Shown piece by piece: positions 40,897 through 49,814 of a stretch of 64,000 nt of DNA (its first letter is position 1; every line of letters begins with the position of its first letter). Origin of the DNA: CAWJLE01 sp963843645 (GTDB lineage: Bacteria; Chloroflexota; Anaerolineae; DAOTYC01). A program made the position numbers and the translations under genes. The notes beneath the pieces were generated by a model. The model was not told where the DNA came from. It worked only from the letters and a program-made list of their open reading frames with translations, and searched no databases. Location of the stretch: NCBI GenBank assembly GCA_963843645.1, contig CAWJLE010000003.1, positions 682,001 through 746,000 on the forward strand, given 5' to 3'.

Positions 40897-41721
40897 TTAG
40901 TCCCCCGAATTTGTCGAAAGCGGGCTATATCCCATTTCGGTGAGCGCTGAGGCCACGCGCTGCACAATATACGCGACAGCACTCCCCAGGCTGGCCTCGC
41001 CACGCTCCGGCGACACTCCCTCGCGGGGATCGTCTCGCGTCGTGAAATCGGCCGTTGGGTGACCGTTAAAAGTCTCCGCATCCACGATCGCCCAATCCAC
41101 ATTGTGCAGCGGCTGGCCCTGCGGCGGGAGAGTGGTGAGGTCGACCAGCTCCCGATACATTGCCATGACGTGCGACGTCTCCCCTGCTCCGGCGTGCCCC
41201 GACTCCACCTCTTGATCCGATTGAGTCCACGCCGAAATGTAGAACACTCTTGCGGGCCCCTTGCCTGTAAATTCAGCGCTCAGCCGACCAAGCACGCCCA
41301 GCTGATTGTCGGCTCCATGGCCATTGAGGATAACGATCAGCCGATATCCTTGCTGCACGAGCAGATCCAGCGTCTCCCTGACGACGAGGGCAAAGAATTC
41401 TTCTCGGTAGTACAGGCTTTTCAGGATATTCGCCGGAAAATCCATGCCGACGACGTATTCGTCACCCTTGAAGCCGAGATGCTTCAACTGTTCCGGCGAA
41501 CGTTCGCGTTCGGTTCCGATGAAGAGCGGCGGCAGCACCACGCCTCCAACCTGACCCGCGGCGCGGCATGCGACCCCGTACGCGATCAGTGGATCCGTGC
41601 CCAATGGCAGATGTGGTCCGTGCCACTCCAATGGTCCCACGGGTACGAAGGCCACAGGCCGTTCTTTTATCTCCGCCACGATTTCAGCCGGGCGCATCCG
41701 TTCCATACGAACCTCTCGCAT
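40897..41721 (-). CDS. Creatininase family protein (amidohydrolase-type)
   Basis: 274 residues of the creatininase/creatinine amidohydrolase fold, which binds two metals. Ligands seen: Glu and His in PVGPLEWHGPHLPLGTD with its Asp, His in LNGHGADN, and Glu in GAGETS. The family includes creatinine amidohydrolase, a mycofactocin peptidase and F420-pathway enzymes, so the substrate is open. ATG 41721 follows AAGGAG; a 20-codon longer frame is rejected. It lies downstream of the LacI repressor gene on the same strand. Confidence 0.85.
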   Translation of the reverse strand: MREVRMERMRPAEIVAEIKERPVAFVPVGPLEWHGPHLPLGTDPLIAYGVACRAAGQVGGVVLPPLFIGTERERSPEQLKHLGFKGDEYVVGMDFPANILKSLYYREEFFALVVRETLDLLVQQGYRLIVILNGHGADNQLGVLGRLSAEFTGKGPARVFYISAWTQSDQEVESGHAGAGETSHVMAMYRELVDLTTLPPQGQPLHNVDWAIVDAETFNGHPTADFTTRDDPREGVSPERGEASLGSAVAYIVQRVASALTEMGYSPLSTNSGD

Positions 41722-41868
41722 GATGTCTTCTCCTTGGCAAGCCTGGTTGTGCGCGCCGGGAAGCCCGGAGTCTATGCGCACAGGTGAACCTATTGGACCT
41801 AATGATGGAAGCAGATAGACGCGGATGAGGGGGCTGGCTCGGTTCCACGCGCGCCGGTCATGATCAGA

Positions 41869-42879
41869 TCAGGCAGCTGGCGTCGGCACGATTCCGGTGG
41901 ATTCGCGCACGACGAGGCGTCCAGGCAGGACGCAGTCCTCCACGGGCCCCTCGTCCCGTAGGAGAGCCAGGATCATCTCGACTGCACGCGTGCCCATGGT
42001 TTGTTTCGGCTGGGCGATAGTCGTCAGCGGCGGCTCAAAATGAGGCGACAGATCGATATCATCGAAACCGACGATCGACAGGTCGTCAGGAATGCGCAGG
42101 CCCGCCGCATGTGCCGCCCGCATCGCGCCGAGCGCGGTCGCGTCGTTGTAGCAGAAGACGGCCGTTGGACGATGAGGCAAAGCCAGGATGTGGCGCATTG
42201 CCTCCGTCCCGCCTTTCGACTCGCTGTCTCCTCTAACAACCCAGCCCGGGTCCGGGGCTACTCCTTGTTCCGCCAAAGCCTGCAGGTAGCCCTTGTAACG
42301 CTCAGCATTATCCCACTCGATGATTGGACCCGTGATGTAGGCAATGCGCCGGTGACCCAACCCCAGCAGATGCTCGGTGGCGACTCGGCCCCCGGCCAGA
42401 TTGTCCACGCACACGAAACAGCCGCATTCATCCGTGCGAACGTTATTCAGAAACACGACCGGAATCTTCGTGCCACGTACGATAGTGGCATACTCGCCGT
42501 CCGAACGCACAGAGATCAGGATGATCCCATCGACGTGCCTCTCACGTAACGCTTGGAGCTCAGCCAGCTCTCGCTCTGAGTCCTTGCCTGAGTGGCTTAG
42601 AATGACGCTGTAGTGGTGGCGCTGGGCAGTCTCCTCGATGAATTGAATGACCTCTGCCTGGAAGAGGTCCGTAATCGTCGTGGCAACCAACCCGATCGTC
42701 TGGCTGCGTTGCGTGACCAGGCTGCGAGCCGCGACGCTGGGGTAGTAGCCCATTTCGGCCGCCAGGCGTTGTATCTTCTCTCGAGTTTCCGGCTTCACCC
42801 GAGGGCTGTCAGCCAGCGCTCGAGATACCGTGCTGTACGAAACCTGCGCGGCTCTCGCCACGTCTTTGATGGAAATAGC
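41869..42879 (-). CDS. LacI-family transcriptional repressor
   Basis: 336 residues: N-terminal HTH (ISIKDVARAAQVSYSTVSRALAD, hinge helix VAARSLVTQRSQ) and a periplasmic-binding-like sensor domain (IGLVATTITDLFQAEVI, VDGIILISVRSD, GHRRIAYITGP, TAVFCYNDATALGAM, IVGFDDIDLSPHFEPPLTTI). The ligand is usually a sugar. I start at GTG 42879, 6 bases after a GAGGAG site. Three copies of the LacI-type palindrome CAAACGTTTG lie upstream, one inside its own promoter and one at the start of the divergent ABC operon, so it very likely controls both. Confidence 0.92.
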   Translation of the reverse strand, partial: AISIKDVARAAQVSYSTVSRALADSPRVKPETREKIQRLAAEMGYYPSVAARSLVTQRSQTIGLVATTITDLFQAEVIQFIEETAQRHHYSVILSHSGKDSERELAELQALRERHVDGIILISVRSDGEYATIVRGTKIPVVFLNNVRTDECGCFVCVDNLAGGRVATEHLLGLGHRRIAYITGPIIEWDNAERYKGYLQALAEQGVAPDPGWVVRGDSESKGGTEAMRHILALPHRPTAVFCYNDATALGAMRAAHAAGLRIPDDLSIVGFDDIDLSPHFEPPLTTIAQPKQTMGTRAVEMILALLRDEGPVEDCVLPGRLVVRESTGIVPTPAA

Positions 42880-42983
42880 CACTCGACGCTCCTCACGCCC
42901 TGCCATGAGCAATCAACCAGGGCCCAGCGCACTTCGGACGAGGAAGTCCGAAAATCGGGCAGCGCGGTCTACTTTGTTCTGTA

Positions 42984-42993
42984 CAAACGTTTG
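42984..42993. promoter_or_regulatory. LacI operator, site 1
   Basis: CAAACGTTTG within TACAAACGTTTGC, about 60 bases downstream of the repressor promoter and so in its transcribed leader. Could act as a roadblock or looping partner. Confidence 0.7.
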
Positions 42994-43054
42994 CCGTGAA
43001 GCATACCACCAGTGCACATCTCTGTCAAAGACGATCAGGTACACAGACTCATAG

Positions 43055-43083
43055 ATTTTATCACGAATACAAACGTTTGTCAA
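43055..43083 (-). promoter_or_regulatory. Promoter of the LacI repressor gene
   Basis: TTGACA (43083-43078), 17-bp spacer, TAAAAT (43060-43055) on the minus strand. Operator site 2 lies within spacer and -35. Confidence 0.75.
43070..43079. promoter_or_regulatory. LacI operator, site 2 (autoregulatory)
   Basis: CAAACGTTTG overlapping the -35 hexamer and spacer of the repressor promoter; binding here would block polymerase. Confidence 0.8.
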
Positions 43084-43142
43084 ACGAATGCCCGATTTAT
43101 CCTGCATCTACAAAGTGATCAGAAATTAGGTCGCTCAGGGTA

Positions 43143-43171
43143 TTGACGAACACTTCTGCCCGTGATATAAT
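43143..43171 (+). promoter_or_regulatory. Promoter of the peptide-type ABC operon
   Basis: TTGACG (43143-43148), 17-bp spacer, TATAAT (43166-43171). Leader of about 245 nt to the first gene, with no CDS seen. Confidence 0.75.
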
Positions 43172-43176
43172 GCATA

Positions 43177-43186
43177 CAAACGTTTG
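43177..43186. promoter_or_regulatory. LacI operator, site 3
   Basis: CAAACGTTTG covering the predicted transcription start of the ABC operon. Sites 2 and 3 are 107 bases apart, close to ten helical turns, which would suit looping. Confidence 0.8.
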
Positions 43187-43423
43187 GATTGTAGCCACAT
43201 CGTCTTCCCTAAGTCAGTTTCCCTTCATTCTTTGAAGCCGCCTGCCAACTCCTTCTCGGGCACGACGACTTGGAACTAACGACTCTGACCGGCGCGCTGA
43301 GTTTGCCCTTGCAGAATGAGCGGCTGAAGTCGTTTCGTCACCGCTCTTTCCGCGTAATCCGTCGCATCGAGCCAGACCGGCAGACTGCCTAGCTTAGAGC
43401 AGAACAGAAAGGCTGCAACTGAC

Positions 43424-44395
43424 ATGACTGTGGTCATCGAGAGTGCCAGGGGCGAAGATGGGCCGGCAATCGTCGCCCGGGGTGAATGGGAGGAGTTTTG
43501 GCGTCGGTTTCGTCGTGATCGACTGGCAGTCATGGGCGGTCTTTTTTTGATCCTGTTGACTTTAGCAGCATTCCTCGGCGCTCCCCTTGCCGCCCACCTC
43601 ACGGGATACACACCCGACCAACAATCACTTGCCGGACTGGACATCAACGGCCTGCCCTTGGGCCCGCTCCAGCATGCGTTGGCGCCCGATGGCATGACGC
43701 CAGATCCTAACGGTCCGTTCTTCATTCTGGGCACTGATCGGCTCGGCCGCGACGTCCTGGTTCGGCTGCTCTATGGCGCCCGAATCTCTCTGCTGGTCGC
43801 CTTCGCCGCGACCGGCGGGGCGCTCCTCATCGGTGTTCCGCTCGGCCTGATAGCCGGCTACTTCCGTGGTGTCCTGGACGCGGTCATCTCCCGCGCTATC
43901 GATACGATGGTCGCGTTTCCCTCCATGCTGTTCGCCATCGGACTGGCGGCGGTGCTGGGAGCCGGTCTTCTCAACGTGATCATCGTCATCGTCTTGTTTT
44001 CGTGGTACTACCCTGCCCGCATCGTCCGGACGGCGGTTTTGTCTCTGCGCTCAGAGCAATTCGTAGAATCTGCCATCTCAGTCGGTTCCAGCGACCTGCA
44101 GATCATCGTGGGACACCTGTTGCCACACCTCACGGCGCCAATTGTGGTCTACTCCACAGGCATCATCGCCTCCAACATTCTGTTCGAAGCCGGGTTGTCA
44201 TATCTCGGCCTGGGTGTGCCGCCGCCTGCGCCCAGCTGGGGGCAGATGCTGGCGGATGGCGTCGTGGGCGGCCTGTACCGGGTCCAACCCTGGTTGGCCG
44301 TGGTACCCGGCCTGGCCCTGGCCCTGACGACACTATCGTTCAACCAGTTAGGAGACGGCGTGCGCGACGCTTTCGCGCCCAAGAGCAACGCATGA
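43424..44395 (+). CDS. Peptide/oligosaccharide-type ABC transporter permease, DppC class
   Basis: 323-residue permease of the dipeptide/nickel/oligopeptide importer family: N-terminal FWRRFRRDRLAVMGGLFL, the substrate-side loop FILGTDRLGRDVLVRLLYGARISL, and the coupling motif ESAISVGSSDLQIIVGHLLPHL. About six TM segments. Control by a LacI repressor suggests a carbohydrate ligand. Stop overlaps the next permease start. Confidence 0.9.
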   Translation: MTVVIESARGEDGPAIVARGEWEEFWRRFRRDRLAVMGGLFLILLTLAAFLGAPLAAHLTGYTPDQQSLAGLDINGLPLGPLQHALAPDGMTPDPNGPFFILGTDRLGRDVLVRLLYGARISLLVAFAATGGALLIGVPLGLIAGYFRGVLDAVISRAIDTMVAFPSMLFAIGLAAVLGAGLLNVIIVIVLFSWYYPARIVRTAVLSLRSEQFVESAISVGSSDLQIIVGHLLPHLTAPIVVYSTGIIASNILFEAGLSYLGLGVPPPAPSWGQMLADGVVGGLYRVQPWLAVVPGLALALTTLSFNQLGDGVRDAFAPKSNA

Positions 44396-45388
44396 TCAAA
44401 TTCATCTTTCGACGCCTGGCCGTAGCGGTCTTTCAGTTGCTCCTGATCACTCTCATCGCCTATTTCCTGTTCTTCGTCGTGGCCAACGCCACCGGAGCCA
44501 ACCCGGCTCAGCGTATCGCGGGCAAAGCCGCCAGCCCCGAGCGCGTCGCCGAGGTCGCGCACATTCTGGGCACGGACCTTCCCTGGTACGAGCAGTACTT
44601 TCGATTCGTCGGCAACATGCTGCACGGCGACCTCGGGTACTCATTTATGCTGCGCCGCCCGGTAGCCGAGATCATCGTTCCCGGCGTGACCGTGACCGCC
44701 TCTCTGTTGGCCGGCGCTGCATTCTTGTGGGTTCTGATGGCCGTCCCCGTCGGCATCGTGGGAGCCCTGTGGCCCCGAAGCCTCCCTGATCGCACGCTCA
44801 CCGTCATCATCCAAATCGCCATCTCCGCGCCGGTGTTTTGGGTATCCCCGATGCTCTCATATTGGCTCGCTTATCAACCCAGCCAGGGCACCTTGTTCGG
44901 CATTCCCCTGGGACGGCCGATCATGTGGGTGCCGATCCAGGGCTACACGCAATTCGGCGCCAACCCCTGGGAATGGGCGCGAGACTTGCTGTTGCCATGG
45001 ATCGCCCTGGCCATCGGATATGCCGCGCTATACGCGCGTTTCGTGCGCGCTCTGGTGAGCGAACAGCTGGGCGAAGACTACGTCCTGGTAGCTAGAGCGA
45101 AAGGAGCTTCTGAAAGCCGAATCTCTGGGTTTGCACATCGGCCGCATCGTCGCCCCTTCGATCGTCACGATGTTGGGACTGGACGTCGGCGCAATGATGG
45201 GAGGCGCCTTGTTTGTCGAGCAAGCCTTCGGCCTGCCAGGTTTGGGCTACATCGCCTACAGCTCGATCCAATCGTTGGACTATCCTTTGACCATGGGCAC
45301 CATTACGTTCGCCGCACTGATGGCCGTGCTGCTTAACGCCACAGCAGATTTCATTCAGGCCATTCTCGATCCGCGTATTCGCAAGTGA
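44392..45388 (+). pseudogene. ABC transporter permease, DppB class, with one frameshift
   Basis: Partner permease. Frame 1 from ATG 44392 gives FIFRRLAVAVFQLLLITLIAYF, LGTDLPWYEQYFRFVGNMLHGDLGYSF and RFVRALVSEQLGEDYVLVARAKGASE. Near 45117-45132 the frame changes, and the normal end follows: HIGRIVAPSIVTMLGLDVGAMMGGALFVEQAFGLPGLG to DPRIRK. Apart from this single-base indel the protein is complete (about 331 residues). All other genes of the operon are intact, so a sequencing error is likely. Confidence 0.85.
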
Positions 45389-45508
45389 GTGATCCGTCTC
45401 GACCGGCCGAAGAGGAACTGAGACTAGAAGGAGGTGATCGCCGACCGACTCGTCGTCATCTCGAAATCAACCCGCAGCAGCAGAGACAACCTGAAAGAGA
45501 GGGAGAAA

Positions 45509-47137
45509 ATGAAACGCTGGTCTGTCGTGCTCGTAGTCCTGATGATCGCGGTAAGCGTGTTCCCTGCGCAGCCTTTCATGTCCACCCCAGCACAAGCTGC
45601 CGGGGGTGGCGAGGGACATTTCGCCATTGGTGCCGGCAGTATCGACCACCTCGATCCGGCCCTCTGGTATTTCGCACTGACCTGGCGCCTTGGGTTCGCC
45701 CTGTGCACGCCGCTGGTCACCTTCCCCGACGCTGCGGATGAGGCAGGCAAGCAAGTCGTGGGCGGCCTGGCCGACTTGCCCGAAGTATCCGCGGACGGCA
45801 AGACCTACACCTTCACGCTCAAGGACGGCGTCAAGTTCGCCGACGGCAAGCCCATCACAGGCGACGACGTGAAAGCCACGTTCGAGCGCATCTTCACTCC
45901 TGACCTGGCATCTCCTGCCGCCGGCTTCTTCACTGACATCGTGGGGGCCGAAGACTTCGCTGCAGGCAAGGCCAAGGATATCAGTGGCATCACCGCTGAC
46001 GGCAACAAGGTCACGTTCCAATTGAAGGGACCGTTGGCTTCCTTCCTCAAGCGCATGACCATGCCATTCACCTGCCCAATCCCGCGCGGCACAGCCGCTA
46101 CGCCGATGGAGAACGGTGAGTTGCTGGTAACGGGCCCTTACAAAGTGGACTCCTACCAGCCGAATCAGAAGCTGGTACTGGTCCGCAATCCGAACTATCC
46201 GGAAGACGTCATGGGCCGCCATCCGCAGCTGGACAAGATGACCATTGACATCGGCGTCGATCCCGCCCAGGCGGGTCTGATGCTTCGGGCCGGCCAACTG
46301 GACCTGTTCCTGGAAAACCTGGCTGCGGCCGACGCGGCGCAGGCCGTGAATGACGCAACCCTCAAAGATCGCGTGTTCAAGAGCGCCCGAGCCGAGGTCC
46401 TCTACCTGTTCATGAACAACGACGTTCCGCCGTTCGACAACGTCAAGGTCCGCCAGGCAGTCAACTACGCCATAAATCGTAACGCGCTGCTGAGGGTGTG
46501 GGGCGGTCCCAGCCAGGGCGCCGTGACCGACCAGGTGCTTCCTCCCACCATGTCCGGCTGGAAGGACGCCGACATTTACCCGATGAGCGGCGACCCGGCC
46601 AAGGCCAAGGAGCTTCTGGCCGAAGCGGGCGTGACGCTGCCGATTCAGACGAAGGTGGTAACGATCAGCGATCAGGCCGGTTACAAGGAAGTCGCCCAGG
46701 CTATCCAGGCGCAACTTAAGGACGTCGGGATCAACATCGAAGTCGACGCAGTCATCAACTCCGTGCAGTACGCACAGATTTCGACCCGCGCCGCCAAAGT
46801 TCCCATGGGCTTGACCATGTGGTCCCAGGACTATCCGGATCCCGACGACTTCATCGATGTGCTGTTGGACGGAACGCGTATGACAGATACCAACAATCAA
46901 GACTTTGCTGCCTTCAACAACCCGGAAATCAGCAAAGAAATCGCCAGCCTGGCCGGAGTCAGCGGCGCTGAGCGCGATGCCCGTTACATGGCGCTCGACG
47001 AGAAGATCATTCGCGACTTCGCGCCGTGGGCCCCGATTCTCAACCCGGTCCGGGTCGAGTTGATCGGCCCCCGTGTGACGAACTTCATCGTGCACCCGGT
47101 CTACGGCCCGGATATTGCCGTTGTCGGCGTTCAGTAG
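45509..47137 (+). CDS. ABC transporter substrate-binding protein, SBP family 5
   Basis: Extracellular receptor of the peptide-type importer, 542 residues. Signal peptide to about residue 30 (TPAQA-A); family marks HLDPALWYF, YTFTLKDGVKFADGKPITGDDV, RRNPNY-like LVRNPNYPED, FMNNDVPPFDNVKVRQAVNYAI. SBP-5 receptors bind peptides, nickel or, in many thermophiles and Chloroflexota-like bacteria, oligosaccharides. Start ATG 45509 follows GAGGGAG; the frame from 45434 lacks a signal-peptide-like start. A large hairpin follows its stop. Confidence 0.92.
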   Translation: MKRWSVVLVVLMIAVSVFPAQPFMSTPAQAAGGGEGHFAIGAGSIDHLDPALWYFALTWRLGFALCTPLVTFPDAADEAGKQVVGGLADLPEVSADGKTYTFTLKDGVKFADGKPITGDDVKATFERIFTPDLASPAAGFFTDIVGAEDFAAGKAKDISGITADGNKVTFQLKGPLASFLKRMTMPFTCPIPRGTAATPMENGELLVTGPYKVDSYQPNQKLVLVRNPNYPEDVMGRHPQLDKMTIDIGVDPAQAGLMLRAGQLDLFLENLAAADAAQAVNDATLKDRVFKSARAEVLYLFMNNDVPPFDNVKVRQAVNYAINRNALLRVWGGPSQGAVTDQVLPPTMSGWKDADIYPMSGDPAKAKELLAEAGVTLPIQTKVVTISDQAGYKEVAQAIQAQLKDVGINIEVDAVINSVQYAQISTRAAKVPMGLTMWSQDYPDPDDFIDVLLDGTRMTDTNNQDFAAFNNPEISKEIASLAGVSGAERDARYMALDEKIIRDFAPWAPILNPVRVELIGPRVTNFIVHPVYGPDIAVVGVQ

Positions 47138-47151
47138 GATCAGGATTTCAG

Positions 47152-47194
47152 GTCAGCGGGCTTCCGACGCATGCCGGCGTCGGAGCCCGCTGAC
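47152..47194 (+). terminator. Long intercistronic hairpin between receptor and ATPase genes
   Basis: The arms 47152-47170 and 47177-47194 form 18 bp with one bulged T (GTCAGCGGGC and TCCGACGC against their complements). No T run. It probably limits read-through or protects the receptor mRNA, keeping ATPases below the receptor level. Confidence 0.7.
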
Positions 47195-47233
47195 GCTCCC
47201 AGTTCCGACGACGTATCCCTGAAAGGCATTCGT

Positions 47234-48295
47234 ATGGCGCTCCTGGAAGTCTCACACCTCTATGCTTCTTTCAAAACCGATGACGGCATCGTCCGGGCTG
47301 TCGACGACGTCTCATTTTCCGTCGAGCGAGGTAAAGTGCTGGGCATCGTCGGCGAATCTGGCTCCGGCAAGTCCGTGACCTGCCTTACGACAGTCGGACT
47401 AGTCCGCAAGCGCAACGCGAAGATCGCAGGCACGGCCCGCTATAAGGGCAAAGACCTGTTACACATGAGCTCTCGAGAATTGCGCCAGATCCGCGGTCGC
47501 GACATCGCCATGATTTTTCAGGACCCCATGACTTCGTTGAACCCGGTCGTCCCCATCGGAGCTCAGCTGATGGAGGCGATCCATCTCCACGAACGCGTTT
47601 CGCGCCACACCGCTTGGCAGCGGTGCCGCGATATGTTGACGGACGTCGGCATCCCCAACCCGGAGGAACGGCTGAAAAGCTATCCTTTCGAGCTGTCCGG
47701 CGGCATGCGCCAGCGAGTCATGATCGCTATGGCATTGCTGAACAACCCTGATTTGCTGATCGCCGACGAGCCGACCACCGCGCTCGACGTCACCACCCAG
47801 GCCCAGATTCTCAACCTGATCCGCCGTCTGCGAACCGGCTACGATTCAGCCATCATTCTGATCACTCACGACCTGGGAGTCGTCGCTGAGTCCTGCGACG
47901 ACGTTTTGGTCATGTACGCCGGCCAGGTGCAGGAGCGCGGTCCCGTGGACGATCTGTTCGAGCAGCCGCTGCACCCATACACTTGGGGGCTTCTGGGCTG
48001 CCTGCCACGACTCAATCTGGGGGCTCACCGGCTCGCCGTCATCGCCGGTGCGCCACCTTCGCTGCTGCGACCACCAGCGGGCTGCGTCTTCCACCCGCGC
48101 TGCCCCTACGCCTTGCCCATTTGCGACAACGTGCGACCCACGTTGAAGCACGTGTCATCCACCGACACGCCGCACTTCACGGCCTGCCACCTCGAATTGT
48201 CGTTCCGTGTGCGTGAAACCGAGCGCCTGTTCGGCGAGAACTATGAAAGCAATCGGCACGAAGACGGCCGGCAAGATCAGGAGGCCGCCGTATGA
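47234..48295 (+). CDS. Peptide-type ABC transporter ATPase, DppD class
   Basis: 353 residues: Walker A GESGSGKS, Q-loop FQDPMTSLNP, signature LSGGMRQRVMIAMAL, Walker B LLIADEPTTALD, switch His in ITHDLGVVAE, and the C-terminal oligopeptide/dipeptide cluster motif GCVFHPRCPYALPICDN with Cys residues that in this subfamily can bind an Fe-S cluster. ATG 47234 fits the family start; the ATG at 47171 lies in the hairpin loop. ATGA overlap with the next gene. Confidence 0.92.
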   Translation: MALLEVSHLYASFKTDDGIVRAVDDVSFSVERGKVLGIVGESGSGKSVTCLTTVGLVRKRNAKIAGTARYKGKDLLHMSSRELRQIRGRDIAMIFQDPMTSLNPVVPIGAQLMEAIHLHERVSRHTAWQRCRDMLTDVGIPNPEERLKSYPFELSGGMRQRVMIAMALLNNPDLLIADEPTTALDVTTQAQILNLIRRLRTGYDSAIILITHDLGVVAESCDDVLVMYAGQVQERGPVDDLFEQPLHPYTWGLLGCLPRLNLGAHRLAVIAGAPPSLLRPPAGCVFHPRCPYALPICDNVRPTLKHVSSTDTPHFTACHLELSFRVRETERLFGENYESNRHEDGRQDQEAAV

Positions 48296-49272
48296 GCGAG
48301 CCTCTTTTGACCGTCAACGACCTGGTCAAGCACTTCGTCAAGCGCGAGTTTCTGCTCGGCCGCGAGGTCTCACGCGTGCGGGCAGTGGATGGGGTATCCT
48401 TCACGTTGCAAGCAGGGGAAACTCTGGGTATCGTCGGGGAGTCCGGCTGTGGCAAGTCGACGCTCGCACGCTGCATTATGAAGCTGATCGAACCGACCTC
48501 GGGGCAGATCGTGTTCCGGGACGTCGATATCACCGGCCTCAGCCGGGGACAGATGCAGCCGCTCCGCCGCGAGATGATGATGGTATTCCAGGATCCGTAC
48601 GGCTCGCTCAACCCGCGCAAACGCGTCGGCTGGATCGTCGCGGAGCCGTTGGAGGTTCATCACTGGGGGGCGAAGGGAGAAATCAAAGAGCGCGTGCAGG
48701 CCCTTCTGTCTCGGGTAGGACTGAATCCCGAGCACTACAACCGCCTGCCACACGAGTTTTCCGGAGGCCAGCGGCAGCGAATCGGTATCGCTCGGGCTCT
48801 CGCCCTCGAGCCAAAGCTGATCGTCTGCGACGAGCCCGTTTCGGCTCTCGATGTTTCGGTACAGTCACAGATCCTCAACCTGCTGGCCGACCTCCAGGAG
48901 GAGTTTGCACTCTCGTACGTATTCATCACGCACAACCTCGACGTCGTGCGCAGGGTCGCCAATCGAGTGATGGTTATGTATCTGGGTAAGGCAGTTGAAG
49001 CCGGCCCGGTTGAAGACCTGTACAACCATCCCCAGCACCCCTACACGGGCTCGTTGCTTTCCGCGGTCCCGATACCCAATCCACGCCTCGCTCGACTTCG
49101 CCGGCCGATCGTGCTGGAAGGTGACGTGCCCAGTCCGATCAACCCGCCTTCCGCGTGTCGATTCCACCCGCGCTGCCCGCGGGCCCAGGCAATCTGTGCC
49201 CAGGAGTATCCTCCGAGGCGGCATTTCGAGCGAGACCACTTCGCTGATTGCTACTTTCCATTGGAGGATTGA
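48292..49272 (+). CDS. Peptide-type ABC transporter ATPase, DppF class
   Basis: 326 residues: Walker A GESGCGKST, FQDPYGSLNPRKR, signature FSGGQRQRIGIARAL, Walker B LIVCDEPVSALD, ITHNLDVVRR and the C-terminal motif ACRFHPRCPRAQAICAQE. It heterodimerises with the preceding ATPase. Last gene of the operon; no clear terminator before the convergent small gene at 49287. Confidence 0.92.
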   Translation: MSEPLLTVNDLVKHFVKREFLLGREVSRVRAVDGVSFTLQAGETLGIVGESGCGKSTLARCIMKLIEPTSGQIVFRDVDITGLSRGQMQPLRREMMMVFQDPYGSLNPRKRVGWIVAEPLEVHHWGAKGEIKERVQALLSRVGLNPEHYNRLPHEFSGGQRQRIGIARALALEPKLIVCDEPVSALDVSVQSQILNLLADLQEEFALSYVFITHNLDVVRRVANRVMVMYLGKAVEAGPVEDLYNHPQHPYTGSLLSAVPIPNPRLARLRRPIVLEGDVPSPINPPSACRFHPRCPRAQAICAQEYPPRRHFERDHFADCYFPLED

Positions 49273-49286
49273 TGGAGGATTGAGCT

Positions 49287-49460
49287 CTATTTCGAGGCGC
49301 TGTCCTCCTCGTGTGTCTCGTGCTGAACCTCATCTGCCTTCGCCTCAAAGACTTGCAGATCCGAGGGCACTTCATTGCCGAACTCGGACGGCAGCGCTTT
49401 GAACGGCGCTCCGAACAGCCATTTGAAGAAACGTCCAATAGTCCGCAACACTGCGTTCAC
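49287..49460 (-). CDS. Small acidic protein behind a strong ribosome site
   Basis: A 57-codon gene too short to stand out: GTG 49460 is preceded by AGGAGGTGGAAC, a near-perfect Shine-Dalgarno. The product has an amphipathic or membrane-associating N-terminus (VLRTIGRFFKWLFGAPFKAL) and an acidic, polar C-terminal half (EFGNEVPSDLQ, then EVQHETHEEDSASK). No family recognised. An AT-rich box near 49526-49535 could be its promoter. Confidence 0.5.
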   Translation of the reverse strand: MNAVLRTIGRFFKWLFGAPFKALPSEFGNEVPSDLQVFEAKADEVQHETHEEDSASK

Positions 49461-49814
49461 GTTCCACCTCCTGCCGCATCACCAGTGAGAAGGTACCACA
49501 GGAATCACCCCTTGACCTGGTTCTTATAATATACGCAGCGAATGGGCATTTGTCTTTCAGGTATGCCGGGTGCACTTCTCTCAGCGCAATCCCAATGCCC
49601 GTCGCATGCGTAACTATAGTGTATAGGCTAAAGGGAACCGGCGAACGCGCAGCCGGGTTTTGCCGGAGAACAAGATTCGTGTCAACCCGCTTGTCATCTT
49701 AATGTACGTTTAAGCTTCTTGCCTTATACTGATTATAGAATGCGCTGCCGCAGATAAGCAGTAGGGCCTGGAAGACTGTCCGAATCCCAAACGACTTCGC
49801 ATGAGGAGACGTAG
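49461..49814. other. Intergenic region upstream of ftsH
   Basis: About 350 bases without a supported gene. It contains AT-rich boxes (TATAAT-like at 49526, TATAGT near 49614, TTATACT and TTATAG near 49723-49737) and a short CCGGC/GCCGG stem followed by GTTTTG at 49638-49661. I cannot choose a single ftsH promoter with confidence. Confidence 0.4.

Noticed and set aside
47171..47233. ATG 47171 as the start of the DppD-class ATPase
   Set aside because: It lies in the loop of an 18-bp hairpin and adds residues not found in the family; ATG 47234 gives the normal start.
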